A stretch of DNA of 64,000 nucleotides. Source: Vibrio maritimus. GTDB lineage: Bacteria; Pseudomonadota; Gammaproteobacteria; Enterobacterales; Vibrionaceae. The notes beneath the pieces are model-generated. The model ran no database searches and was not told the origin of the DNA. It was given only the letters and a program-made list of their open reading frames with translations. This document shows, in pieces, positions 51,056 to 61,938 of the stretch. The translations under genes and the position numbers were made by a program. Where the stretch lies: assembly GCA_000755425.1 (NCBI GenBank), contig BBMT01000005.1:124001-188000 (forward strand), in the 5' to 3' direction. The stretch's first letter is position 1, and each line of letters starts with the position of its first letter.

Positions 51056-52483
51056 TTAGTTGTTTTTGTACATTTCTGGTAGAGAGAACTGACCTGTGTA
51101 AACCGACTCTTTTGGCTCGTACAAACGAACTTGAAGCATGAAGCTGTCGTTTGGAGCAGGTAGCCAGTTCGCGCGCTCTGTTGCGTCGGTTGGCTCTTGG
51201 TGAGAGATAGTGATAGTCAATGAGCCATCTTTGTTGTACACCAAATCTTCTGTCATGGAGCCGATCTTGAAGCGGTCAATCGCATTCTCAACCATGAAGC
51301 GATCTTGTGCATCGTACATAGTGACTGACCAGAATCCACCGATTTCTTCATTGACTTGCATGTCTGCAGGGAAGGTCACAGTGTAGCTGTTCTCGCCGTG
51401 TAGTAGTTCACCTTCGCTGTCTACGTAGCGTTTAGGATACATAGCGCGCTCTGGCGAATTTAGACCAATTGAGTTCATGTTGATCGCTGCACGTTGCAAG
51501 TAGTCTGCACCATATGCACCCGCCTTGTACTCCCAGTTCCAGCCGTTTACTGGCGTGTCACTGTGCATGGCGGCATCCAAAATGATCGCAAAACCGTCTT
51601 TAAAAGCGTTCTCAAGGGCGTGTTTGCGAACGTCACTTAAGTTTGCAAGACCATCGTTACCAATACCGATGTATTCGAATGACTCCAGTACTGGCTTATC
51701 TTCAGCAAGTGGGTTTTCGCTAAGCACTTTGTCTAAACGTTCAAACCAGGCGATACCTTGTGGGAACTGAACCGTTGGTGCACCAGTTGCGTGTTTTGGT
51801 TCTGGTTGAACACCGCCGTTTGGGTATTCAGACAGTGACATTAGGCGGAACTGAGACTGCAGCTCACGTGCTTTTTCTTCGTCTTGTGCGTTCTCAACAC
51901 CTAGACGACCAGCAAGCCAAATATAACGTGTGTTTGAGTAATGAACTTCAACACCCTCAGGAAGTTCGCCCTCGTAGCCTCGCTTCGCTAGTACAAAGTA
52001 GCCGCCTTGATCGCCAACCGTTGCATTGCCTAGGTCAACAACAGATTCTGTATACATATCGACAATCTGTTCGATCCAGTAGCGATCTTTGATTTCAGGC
52101 ACAAACAGTACGAGCGGCTCTTCTTCTAGGTCAGCCCATGCTTGAAGATACAGTGTGTCATTGTTTGGTGTTGTGTATGAACGGTCACGGTGATCCCATA
52201 GACGCGTGATTGGTCCAATTTGGTTGACGGGTGCTTGGCCGTTATCCATTGGCGCATCAACAGAAGTTTGTAGCTCTAGTGCCACATCCATCATGACGGG
52301 TGCCCAGCCATACACAGTCGCTTGTACACCCAGTGCGTAAGCATAATCGTATTCCACTTTGTCACGACCTGTGTAGTTCACGGTTGCTTGCTCTTCAGCG
52401 GCAAGCGCAGGGGTTGTTGCCAACATACTGACTGAAGCGAGCAATGTAGCAATAGAGGTTTTGTTAAGGAGTCTATTGATCAT
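51056..52483 (-). CDS. Exported DUF1254/DUF1214 domain protein
   Basis: A 475-residue secreted or periplasmic protein. The start MINRLLNKTSIATLLASVSM is chosen because it opens a signal peptide ending PALAAE; the frame is open upstream without support. The DUF1254 domain (residues about 60-190, TTPNNDTLYLQAWADLEEEP) is followed by a DUF1214 domain (GGFWSVTMYDAQDRFMVEN, then NWLPAPNDSFMLQVRLYEP). The family is common and its biochemical role unknown. LysR and Crp/Fnr regulator genes lie just upstream on the same strand. Confidence 0.85.
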   Translation of the reverse strand: MINRLLNKTSIATLLASVSMLATTPALAAEEQATVNYTGRDKVEYDYAYALGVQATVYGWAPVMMDVALELQTSVDAPMDNGQAPVNQIGPITRLWDHRDRSYTTPNNDTLYLQAWADLEEEPLVLFVPEIKDRYWIEQIVDMYTESVVDLGNATVGDQGGYFVLAKRGYEGELPEGVEVHYSNTRYIWLAGRLGVENAQDEEKARELQSQFRLMSLSEYPNGGVQPEPKHATGAPTVQFPQGIAWFERLDKVLSENPLAEDKPVLESFEYIGIGNDGLANLSDVRKHALENAFKDGFAIILDAAMHSDTPVNGWNWEYKAGAYGADYLQRAAINMNSIGLNSPERAMYPKRYVDSEGELLHGENSYTVTFPADMQVNEEIGGFWSVTMYDAQDRFMVENAIDRFKIGSMTEDLVYNKDGSLTITISHQEPTDATERANWLPAPNDSFMLQVRLYEPKESVYTGQFSLPEMYKNN

Positions 52484-52676
52484 AGGTTCTATCTTCTTTT
52501 GGGCGGGTGACTGTTCCCATACAGCAACTCGCTTAAGATGAAAGGGCGTTTGTGAGTCCATGCTGCCCAACATGGTTCTATTAAAAAGGAAATTGTAGGT
52601 GGGAAAAATAGTGTGAGGGTTATGCGATACATTCCTATTTGGAATGTATCTTCTCATAAAGAGTTTCTTGCATAAC

Positions 52677-53522
52677 TCAAATGTTATGAATTCGCTGTTT
52701 AATGAGCTCACGAATCATTTGATGTTGAGGATCTTGAATACGACGCTTGTGGTAAATCATGTGAATAGGGACATCTCGACACTCTACTGGCATCGGCAGT
52801 ACTTTGAGGTTGAGCATACCCGCCCACTCTCGAGCAAAAGACTCAAACACCAAGCCGATACAGTCAGACTTTGCGGCGAGCATCGCCATTGTGGCTTGGT
52901 TTGATGCTTGTCGTACAATATTTCGGTGCGCAAGTGGTTCCTCAGCGAAGATCTCTAAGAAAGAACGTCCATCTCGGGTGGCTTTGTACTCAATATGGTC
53001 AAGCTGGAAGTACTGCTCCTTATTGAGCGAATCTCCGCATATTTCAGGATGATCTTTTCGGCAAATAACGGCGATAGGCTCAGTGTGAATGCACTCTATT
53101 TCGAAAGCGGTATCTTTCGTCGTCGTGGTATCTATAACGAGGTCGATTTGCTGCGCTCTTAGTTGGTCAAACAGTAGCTCTTGATCTAGTGGAGGGACTT
53201 TAAATGTGGCGGCATCAATATCCCCAAGACTGTGCATGAGTGCTTCCACGCAATACACAGATAGCCGATTCTTAGAGAACACGGCATTATCAATAATATC
53301 TATTGCTCTTTGAAAATCCGTCGCCAGTGATACCGCACGGCTCGTTGGAGAGATCCCTCGCCCCGATTTTACGAATAGAGCATCACCAACATCTGATTCT
53401 AGCTTGCGAATGGCTTTGCTAACGGCAGGTTGACTGACGCCAAGTATCTCAGCCGCTTTCGTAAATGATTGGTGCTGAAAAACCAGCACAAATGTTCTTG
53501 CGAGATTTAGATCCAAAATCAA
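52677..53522 (-). CDS. LysR-family transcriptional regulator
   Basis: A 281-residue regulator. An N-terminal winged helix-turn-helix (ARTFVLVFQHQSFTKAAEIL, then GVSQPAVSKAIRKLE) is followed by a periplasmic-binding-protein-like effector domain. It starts 29 bases after the Crp/Fnr-type gene on the same strand, so the two may be co-transcribed. The next gene downstream is the DUF1254 gene, a possible target. The effector is unknown. Confidence 0.9.
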   Translation of the reverse strand: MILDLNLARTFVLVFQHQSFTKAAEILGVSQPAVSKAIRKLESDVGDALFVKSGRGISPTSRAVSLATDFQRAIDIIDNAVFSKNRLSVYCVEALMHSLGDIDAATFKVPPLDQELLFDQLRAQQIDLVIDTTTTKDTAFEIECIHTEPIAVICRKDHPEICGDSLNKEQYFQLDHIEYKATRDGRSFLEIFAEEPLAHRNIVRQASNQATMAMLAAKSDCIGLVFESFAREWAGMLNLKVLPMPVECRDVPIHMIYHKRRIQDPQHQMIRELIKQRIHNI

Positions 53523-53551
53523 GCCTCATCCTATTGTTGTTAAACAAATTA

Positions 53552-54193
53552 TTATGCAGCAAGCGCGGTTTTGGCAACCAAACGATATCCAAAGCTGGAC
53601 TTTGCTAGCTCATTATTTGCGATGGCTTGGCTAATAAACTGACCAACAGTATTCCGTGACATGTTGAGAAGTGATGCCAAGACACCAATGTTGACTGGAA
53701 TGGCGCCATCGTTCGTGACTTCTGAAATAGCTTCGAGTGCTTTCTGGATTTTTACCAGCTTGTCTTTTTCACCACGGAGATTAAACAAGGTTAAGCAGAA
53801 TCGCTGTTTTCGAGCGAGCGAGAGATTAAGCATCTTAGAAAAAGCACAACAGGAATCCATTAACTCTTTAACGTGTGCATAGGAAAGAAGTAAAACTTTG
53901 CAGTCAGAAATGGCACGCACATCGGCTTGGCTGCCCCCTCCCAGAATATAAGGAACATCATTAAAGATGATGCCTGGTGTAATCAGGTTGTAGCTAACAT
54001 TAGCGCCATCCTCAACAACTGGGTAGAACCCAAGTATACCGGTAATGGGGATTGCGATATGTTCAGCAGACTGCTCTTGAAAGAATAGGAACTTACCTTT
54101 TGGCAAAGACGCAATTTGTCCTCTGGACAGCAGATCGTCGGTAAGTTTGTCATCAATTAGGTAGGTATTCTTCAAAACATTTCGGATATTCAT
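53552..54193 (-). CDS. Crp/Fnr-family transcriptional regulator
   Basis: A 213-residue protein with an N-terminal cyclic-nucleotide-binding-type beta barrel (KGKFLFFQEQSAEHIAIPIT) and a C-terminal helix-turn-helix (NIGVLASLLNMSRNTVGQFI). The Cys cluster of Fnr and the cAMP-binding residues of Crp are not seen, so it senses something else or nothing. It is divergent from the outer-membrane/FadL/RND cluster, which makes it a candidate regulator of that cluster. Confidence 0.85.
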   Translation of the reverse strand: MNIRNVLKNTYLIDDKLTDDLLSRGQIASLPKGKFLFFQEQSAEHIAIPITGILGFYPVVEDGANVSYNLITPGIIFNDVPYILGGGSQADVRAISDCKVLLLSYAHVKELMDSCCAFSKMLNLSLARKQRFCLTLFNLRGEKDKLVKIQKALEAISEVTNDGAIPVNIGVLASLLNMSRNTVGQFISQAIANNELAKSSFGYRLVAKTALAA

Positions 54194-54412
54194 AAACGGG
54201 CCTTTTGCTTCGTTTGAGCCATTCCGTAGCTGTTTTGTGTTTCACGCGTATAGGTTATACATACCTAACAAGTTTATATATGGCGGTTGAGTTATTGTTT
54301 AGATAACTTGTGGTTATCAATTTAGTGTCGAAAATGCACTCTCTGTGCGATGCGGTTTTGGGGAGGAAACTAAGATAGCGCCTCTAAACCTGTTTCCGTA
54401 GAGAGCGAATTA

Positions 54413-55179
54413 ATGAAAACATCCGTGTCTATCGCTGCAATCTTGGCAGCAACCAGTTTTGTGTCAGTGGCTAGTGAATCCGAAGAGGTACAAGATATGT
54501 CCGATCCATTGGCTGTATATACACAGCTAGGAGCGGGCATCACAGATCGTGGCTTGAACTTCAAAATGGGTCAGACTTTCGATACCGGCAGCGATACAAC
54601 GATGGGTATGAATGTCTTTGAGATTAAAGGTGCTATGGGGGAAACCTTAGGTTTTCGCGATCAAGCTAACGATAGTGTAGACAGCCTTCGCTTTCGTCGA
54701 CTTCAAGCCGATATGACCAACGGTCGCGGTTCTCAGTTCGATGCCAACTACGACTTTAACAACGAAGCGGGGTCGTTCTCGTACAGTTTTATTCAAGCGT
54801 TACCAAAGCTTGGTCCTGTTCAGTTTTATCCGCTGGCGGGTCTTGGTGTGGCCTTCGGTAATAACGTTGCCGGTGACAACGGCGAGGTGATCAGTGGTTA
54901 CTCTGTACCTGGGACGTTTGGTTTGGTTGGCTCCTATACTAAAATCGAAATTACTGACAGGATTTGGTTGAACTACAACCCAATGTGGATGACGACGTTG
55001 TCTGGCTCAAAAGCTTACACCGAGCATGGATTCCAAGGTGAGTCTTCCGTGCTTGCTCACGAAGTCGCTGCGTCCTATCAGTCACACCGCGCTTTAATGT
55101 TCGATACTTTGCCAACTGGACGGAGCATGGAAACTTTAAAGATGGTGAACATAGAATCGAGTTTAATTACCAGCTTTAA
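54413..55179 (+). CDS. Outer-membrane beta-barrel protein, one frameshift
   Basis: A signal peptide (MKTSVSIAAILAATSFVSVA) is followed by a protein rich in alternating aromatic strands. One missing G near 55080 (CAGTC for CAGGTC) diverts the end. Repair gives YQVTPRFNVRYFANWTEHGN and a final FNYQL, about 255 residues with a barrel-type C-terminus. It is the first gene of a cluster with a FadL-like porin and an RND pump. No specific family is recognised. A similar small barrel closes the cluster. Confidence 0.7.
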
Positions 55180-55198
55180 TCTAGTCTCAAGTTAGCAA

Positions 55199-55226
55199 GC
55201 GCCCCTCAAAAAGGGGCGTTTTTTTA
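55199..55226 (+). terminator. Terminator of the first barrel gene
   Basis: CGCCCC, TCAAAAA, GGGGCG and a long T-run. Confidence 0.85.
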
Positions 55227-55373
55227 TTCGCTTTAACCTGTTTGCACACGGCACAGGACCGTCAAAATTGAGTGTTTGATCTCTGCTTTCCCAATGTTTC
55301 CGCACTGTCAGTGCAATTTGACTTTTTCCCTTCCGATACCATGACTCATTCTGACAAACATGAGTTTCATATG

Positions 55374-56536
55374 ATGAAAAAGTCGACTCTTGCCATTGCT
55401 CTAATGGCATCCATTTCTGGTTTTTCCTATGCAGGAGGCATCTTACTACATGAGGTTGCGACCTTTGACAGCGTCTCTTCTGCCGGGGTTGGTAATAGTT
55501 CCAACCGTATTGATGCGAGTGCGACGATGACGAGCCCTGCAGGTTTAACCAGCATTGAAGATTCGAGCTTTTCTCTGGGGGGCCAGTATTTGGATGCTTA
55601 TTCAGATCACAACGGCCACGGAAGCTACAGTGGCGTTCGAGTGATGGCAAGAATGCTTCACTTGTCCCGAGTCTAGCCTACGCTAAGCGCGTTAACGATA
55701 GCTGGGTGCTGGGCGCATCGTTGCATGGTGATGGCGGTTTGGGTATGAACTACGACAAAGGCTTAACTGGGACACACTTTGTGGATGATATGGCGCAGGA
55801 AGCACTCAATATCCACTTTGCTGCGGGTTACCAGTTCAATGAATCATTGAGTATTGGTGGTGCTTTGGTTATCCAACATATGATGACTTCGTTTGATGCT
55901 GGGTACACAGTTCAAGGCGTTGACCTTGTTCGTATTGCTGGTGAAGGAGGTTCAACTGCCGCAAGTTTTATCGTATCGGCGATGTATGACCTTTCTGATG
56001 CGACGTATTTGTCTGCAAACTACAAACATAAAGTTGATCACAGTGGCAGCGATATCGACGTTGAACTCACTGTGGGTGGTCAACAAGCGACAAGAACCAT
56101 CCAGCAAGATGTGACCTGGCCTTCGCGATTTGATCTAGGTATTCATCACGCATTGTCAAACCAGCTAACACTGAAAGCAATGACTGGTGTTGAGTTGTGG
56201 AGTCAGTTTGATGATCAAGCAAACAATGTTTATAGCTTTGGCGCCGCATTAGCTTATGCCCAAAATGATTGGATTTACCAAACTGGCATCAAACACGATA
56301 CCGCTATGTACGATGTGGACAAAATGTCACCTGAGCTCGCGGTTGGCGCTAACTGGTCTCTAGGGATGGGGGCAGAAAAGACCCTATCCAACGGACACCG
56401 ACTGGGTGTTGCTTATCAGTACCGAGATCTCGGCACGCAAGATGTTAACTATCGAGATGCCGACGGCAAACCTTATTTCCAAGGCAGTGTCGACAGCAAT
56501 CGTATCCACGTTCTAAGCGTGAGTTACGCCTACTAA
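55374..56536 (+). CDS. FadL-family outer-membrane transporter, one frameshift
   Basis: A FadL-type barrel for hydrophobic substrates. The signal peptide MKKSTLAIALMASISGFSYA precedes the mature N-terminus GGILLHEVATFDSVSSAGVG, which has the hatch-region pattern of the family. The strands continue to RIHVLSVSYAY with a C-terminal aromatic residue. The frame breaks at about 55641 (GTGATGG for GTGGATGG); repair gives VRVDGKNASLVPSLAYAKR and about 388 residues. The next two genes encode an RND adaptor and pump. The natural substrate, fatty acid or aromatic, is unknown. Confidence 0.82.
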
Positions 56537-56561
56537 ATTCCTTTCTGTACCATTCCGTAGA

Positions 56562-56581
56562 GGAGAGCAAAAATGCTCTCC
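56562..56581 (+). promoter_or_regulatory. Intercistronic hairpin between the FadL-like and RND genes
   Basis: GGAGAGCA, AAAA, TGCTCTCC is a perfect hairpin without a T-run. It could modulate read-through or RNA stability between fadL-like and pump genes. Confidence 0.5.
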
Positions 56582-56666
56582 ATATTCGCATGCTAGTGGT
56601 TTATTGAACCCTCTAACTCTACGGAAACTCGCAGATTTTGACCTGAGTGATTCTCTAGAGGTTTTT

Positions 56667-57709
56667 ATGAAAATACATCCACTATTTCTGCCTATTGCAA
56701 TGAGTGTTTCGATCTCGTCTGCATTTGCGACTGGTGTTCCTGTTACGGCCATTTCCGTCGAAGAAGGGGTATACCAACCAAGCGTTGTGCTCACTGGAAA
56801 ACTGGAGGCGCAGGAACATGCTCGCCTTGTCGCGCGCGTGTCAGGGTATCTCCACCAGCAATTTTATTCGGATGGCGCCTACGTTAAAAAAGGCGATGTG
56901 CTGTTTCAGATTGATGAAACGCCTTATAAGTTAGCCTCCAGTCTGCGGTAGCTAATGAGCAGCAAGTTGAGGCCACCATGCGCCAAGCTCAGCTCAATTA
57001 TGACCGAACCAAAGAGCTTGTTCAGTCGGGCAGCGCTACTGAGGCGAATCTAGATGATGCAAACGCCGCTCTATCAATTGCAGAGGCTGGCCTTGCTAAG
57101 GCCAAAGCGTCGGTAGCCAGCGCACAAAATGATCTTTGGCATACTAAAATTCGCGCTCCGTATGATGGGCAGCTTGGTAAAAGTAACTTCTCATTGGGAG
57201 ATATGGTGTCACCGATCGCTGGCCCAGTTATCGATATTGCGCAGCTTGACCCCCTTAATGCCTCATTTTCATTAGGTGAAGATGACTACACGCGTTTCCC
57301 TATCGATCAGGCTGGGGAAGTGGTTGTTTCCCTTGAAGAGCATGAAGAAAACGGCACCATCAGCTTTATTGATAATAAAGTGAATGCTTCAACGGGGACA
57401 CTTCAAGCCTCTGCTGCATTTTCGAATCAAGACAATGCGCTCAGACCTAACCAAGTGGTTAGAGTGCTGCTCACAAGTCAAAGTGAGCAAACCGGCTTTT
57501 GGCTTCCTCAATCTGCGGTCATGCAGGATCTGATGATGCAGTTTATTTATGTCATCAACGATCAAGGACTCGCGGAGCGCCGTGAGGTAGAGGTGTTGTC
57601 TCGTGATGGTAATCAGGTGTTTATTTACTCTGGAGTCAGCGAGGGGGAGCAAGTTATCACTGATGGATTAGTCCGTGTTCGACCAAACGTTCCAGTCGTG
57701 GTTCAATAA
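56667..57709 (+). CDS. RND efflux periplasmic adaptor subunit, one frameshift
   Basis: A membrane fusion protein of about 348 residues. Signal peptide MKIHPLFLPIAMSVSISSAFA, first half of the lipoyl domain (ARVSGYLHQQFYSDGAYVKK then GDVLFQIDETPY), a helical hairpin, the second half (IRAPYDGQLGKSNFSLGDMV) and a beta-barrel domain. One C appears missing near 56935 (GCCTCC for GCCCTCC); repair gives KLALQSAVANEQQVEATMRQ. It is followed 12 bases later by the pump gene. There is no lipobox, so it is a soluble-type adaptor. Confidence 0.87.
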
Positions 57710-57721
57710 TAAGGGCTAGCT

Positions 57722-60700
57722 ATGTTAAGTAAGTTTTTTATCTATCGTCCCAAATTTGCTTTTGTCATTTCGATTGTACTGGCGCTTATTGGTGCTGTTG
57801 CCATCAAACTGATGCCAGTCTCTGACTATCCAGATATTACCCCGCCAGTGATTAACGTCGTTGCGGTTTATCCAGGCGCAAGTGCTGAAACGATTGAGAG
57901 CGTTGTCGGTGCCGCCATTGAAGCGGAGGTAAATGGCGTAGACGACATGCTCTACATGGATTCGCGAGCGGCAAATGACGGTTCTTATCGTTTGCAGGTC
58001 ACGTTTAATATCGGTACTGATCCAGACATGGCACAGGTTAACGTTCAAAACCGCGTTTCTGCGGCGCTGCCGTTACTACCGGCGGTTGTTAACAGCATGG
58101 GCGTACAGGTATTTAAGGCATCGTCGGATACTTTGATTGCGCTAGCCGTACACTCTCCGAATGATACTTACAGCGAAACACACCTCAATACTTGGGTTGA
58201 AATCAACCTTCAAGATCGCCTTGCTCGAATTCCGGGCGTGGGTGACACCAATGTACTTGGGACCAGTTACGCAATGCGTATCTGGCTTGATGTCGACAAA
58301 ATGAAAGCGCTGAACGTGACAACCAGTGAAGTTAGGCAAGCACTGATTGACCAAAATGCACAATCACCAGCAGGTCAGTTGGGGGCGACAGTCGTCAGTG
58401 ATGATGTGTCATTCCAAATTCCTTTGCTAGGTGAAGAGCGTCTCACGGATGTCGACGAGTTTGCGTCAATTATGGTGAAAACCGATACCGACGGCAGCAA
58501 TATCTATGTCAGTGATATTGCGGACATTGAGATGGGTAACGATCGCTATGAATCGTACGCCAGACTTAATGGTAAGCCTGCCTCGCTGATGACTATCTCA
58601 CTAGCCCCGGGGGCGAATGCATTACAGACCGGCGCCGCCATTAAAGAAATGTTAGCGGCGACGCCTTGGCCACATGATATGGACTATGCGTACCCGTTCG
58701 ATATCACTAACTTTATTGAAGACTCAATCAGCGATATCACCGAGACACTTTTAATCGCTGCAGTGCTGGTGGTTGTGGTGACCTACCTGTTTCTGGGTAA
58801 CATTCGCGCGACGATTGTGCCTTTGGTAGCAATACCAGTATCTCTCGTCGGTACCTTCTTCTTCATGGACGCGATTGGATTTACCATCAATACGATTACC
58901 TTGTTCGGCTTAATACTCGCCATTGGTATCGTGGTTGATAACGCGATCTTGGTTATTGAAAACGTCGAGCGCCTACTGAACGAAAACTTAGATTATTCGC
59001 AAGCTAAGGCGACGTTCGAAGCGATGAAAGAGGTGACTGGACCGATTATTGCTTCAACACTCGTAATGTTGGCCGTTTTCCTTCCAGTTAGCTTCTTGCC
59101 GGGTATCACAGGCAGATGTTCTCGCAGTTTGGATTGACTATCTGTATTGCGCTGATTCTCTCTGCCGTTAATGCGTTGACGCTATCGCCAGCACTTTGCT
59201 CGCTCATCATGAAGCGCGTAGAGAAGCAGCCGAAATGGTTTGTTGCGTTCAACCGTGGATTTGAAAAGGTCACTGCGGTTTATGGTAAAGCAGTCACGGT
59301 TGTAGTTCGCAAAGCCATTGTACTGTTGGTACTTTTTGGTGGAACGATTGGCGTTATGGTTGCGATGAATCAGCAGATCCCTACGGCGTTTATTCAGAAC
59401 GAAGACAAAGGCACCATGCTTGCTATCGTTCAACTGCCTGATGGGGCATCGCTGGCGCGAACCAGTGCGTTTACTGAACAAGTCGAAAAGATCATTCTTG
59501 ACGATCCTGCGGTTGATAACGTTGGCGGCGCAGTCGGTTTTGGTATTCTAACCTTCTCACGTCAGGCAAACTCAGCAACCTTCTTCGTTGACCTGAAACC
59601 ATGGGAAGAACGCCGTCTTTTGGAAGGTGACAATACCGCACCAGGCGTGCAAGCAAGGCTTAATCGAGCGCTGAGTCAGTTTCCTCAAGGTGTTGCGATG
59701 GCGATAACACCGCCGGCGATACCGGGTATTGGTTCTGGTGCTAACCTCGAGTTTATGCTGCAAGATCTTCAAGGGCGACCAAAAGCAGAGCTCGCGCAAA
59801 CCATGCAAGAGTTGATTGCTGCCGCGAACCAGCAACCTGAGCTGCAGGGCGTTTTCTCATTGTTTAGAGCGAACGTACCGCACTTCGCTATCGATATCGA
59901 CAGAGAAAAAGCGCGCCAATATGGCATTCCAGTGTCGACGATCAACGAAGCGATTATGACGAACCTTGCATCAGCACGTGTGAATGACTTTTCATTGTGG
60001 GGACGCACCTACTATGTGTATTTACAAGCCAAGCCAGAGCAACGCGTTGACCCAGAGGATATCGGCCGCATTCATGTACGAACTGCTGCTGGTGAAATGT
60101 TGCCGCTATCTGAAGTCGCAAGTATTGAACCTACTTTAGTTCCCGATATTACCAACCGCTACAATATGTTGGCCTCGACCAAAATTTTTGTAGGTACCGC
60201 GCCAGGGTATTCGTCTGGTGAGACCATAGCGGCTATGGAAAGAGTTGCTGAAGAGGTGCTGCCTGTTGGCTACAGCTACGAATGGACCTCAATGGCACTG
60301 CAAGAAAAAATGGCGGGTAACGCTATTGCTTATGCGTTTGGTTTAGCGCTTATTTTCATCTATCTGTTTTTGGCGGCGCAATATGAGTCTTGGGCATTGC
60401 CTGCGGCCATCATTATTGCAGCACCCACAGCGGCGGTCGGTACTATGATTGCACTGGCTGCGAACGGCATGGCGCTCACGCTTTATGGACAAATTGGTCT
60501 TGTTCTGCTGATAGCCCTCGCGGCTAAGAACGCAATCCTTATCGTGGAGTTCGCTAAGATAAAACGTGAGGACGAAGGCTTATCGATTGAGGAAGCTGCA
60601 ATCGCAGGCGGCACTATGCGTTTTAGAGCGGTGAACATGACGTCGTGGTCGTTTGTGCTGGGTATTGTTCCTATGGTTTTGGCCGATGGCGCGGGCTCAG

Positions 60701-60852
60701 TTGCTCAAAACAACATGGGAGTAGCACTTATTGGCGGCATACTTTGTGTTATGACCTTGGGCGCGGTTCTGACACCTGGCTTTTATGCAGTATTCCAGAC
60801 ACTTAGAGAGAAGCTGAAACCCAACAAAGCGCCTGTAGAGATCTTAGAATAG
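57722..60852 (+). CDS. RND efflux pump (HAE-1 type permease), one frameshift
   Basis: A proton-driven inner-membrane pump of about 1,043 residues, starting [40 protein letters not shown] is the usual periplasmic entry, and the large loops and twelve hydrophobic segments are in the AcrB order. The frame breaks near 59112 (GGCAG for GGCCAG); repair gives [20 protein letters not shown]. In the fourth helix the proton-relay pair DD reads DN ([15 protein letters not shown]), while the relay Lys in [13 protein letters not shown] is kept. No TolC-like gene is adjacent, so an outside TolC is expected. Confidence 0.92.
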
Positions 60853-60881
60853 TTATCCCTCTTGGAGGTTGTTTTGTAATC

Positions 60882-60913
60882 AAAAGCCAGAACCTATGCG
60901 TTCTGGCTTTTTT
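60882..60913 (+). terminator. Terminator of the RND operon
   Basis: AAAAGCCAGAAC and GTTCTGGCTTTTTT form a strong stem with a T-run. Confidence 0.88.
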
Positions 60914-60990
60914 GCACTACCAGTGCATTTTCGAATCGCCAGCTTGGCTACTATTTGTGCCTCAAATTTAGCCAGCAATGAGGCATTTTC

Positions 60991-61701
60991 ATGAAACATT
61001 TTCAAAAAGTACATTCTGCAATTAAGGTCGTGGGGTTCACTGTTGTTTGCGGTTTGCTCATCACAACCGGTGTTTCAGCGGAAGAAAAACATCATGAAGA
61101 TCCGACCAAAATTGTGACTAAGATTGGTGTTGGCTATTCAGATACCGCCTCATTGTCTGGGTCTATAGGCCTCGATGAAGTCAGAATGCTTAATGGTAGA
61201 GTCAACGATACGGGAGAGTGGCGCATAGGCGGCTCATGGTTGTTTGATCTCGGCATCCTAAACTTTAACTTCAGCCGTACCGACTATGATAATGACAGTT
61301 ATCGAAACAACTACAGCATCGGCACTTACGTTCCATTAAGTTCATTCGATATCGCGCCTGCAGGTTGGATGCTTTTCCCAATGGCGGGTTACAGCTATAA
61401 CGACGGCGAGATGGCCGTTCCTTCGGATGACTTAGAAGATGAATATGTTCTAATGCGCAGTAAAGCTCACGGCGTATACCTTGGTATGTTTGGTGTTAGG
61501 CCTATCGCAGACACTGATTGGAGTGTTCTTGCTGTTGCTGGTGGTGCAATGGGCTCGGAAAACTACACCAGCTATTGGGGTGGTTTAGGCATGAGCTACA
61601 AAATCAATAAGAACGCCTCATTTAACCTGTTTGCGTTTTTATCTGAAGATGATTATGGGAATAATAACAAGATTGGTGGCTCGTTTAGTTATCAGTTTTA
61701 A
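60991..61701 (+). CDS. Outer-membrane beta-barrel protein
   Basis: A 236-residue protein with a signal peptide ending GVSAEE, a His/Glu-rich mature N-terminus (EEKHHEDP) and about eight to ten amphipathic strands ending KIGGSFSYQF, with the terminal Phe of outer-membrane barrels. It is intact. It stands alone after the RND operon terminator and resembles in size and style the barrel at the other end of the cluster. The function is unknown. Confidence 0.7.
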   Translation: MKHFQKVHSAIKVVGFTVVCGLLITTGVSAEEKHHEDPTKIVTKIGVGYSDTASLSGSIGLDEVRMLNGRVNDTGEWRIGGSWLFDLGILNFNFSRTDYDNDSYRNNYSIGTYVPLSSFDIAPAGWMLFPMAGYSYNDGEMAVPSDDLEDEYVLMRSKAHGVYLGMFGVRPIADTDWSVLAVAGGAMGSENYTSYWGGLGMSYKINKNASFNLFAFLSEDDYGNNNKIGGSFSYQF

Positions 61702-61938
61702 CTATGCTAAATGAAAATCACACCTTGGTAGTCCCTATGATGAACATACGTATTTTACTAACGGATTACCAAGTTATACCTTAGTATTTCATTCTTTTTT
61801 TCAATAAGTTACCAGACTACTTTGTAGCTTTCGGTAGCCTACTTATCTCAATTCTCCACCAAAGCCATACTGACTTCAGTTTCCAGTTCCGATGCGTGCT
61901 TAAACACCGCATCCACAACGTAAAATAAGAGGTCAAAG

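Noticed and set aside
57722..60852. Programmed frameshifting in the RND pump and other split genes
   Set aside because: No slippery heptamer with downstream pseudoknot is evident. The same kind of one-base gap appears in some twenty unrelated genes, so error is more likely.
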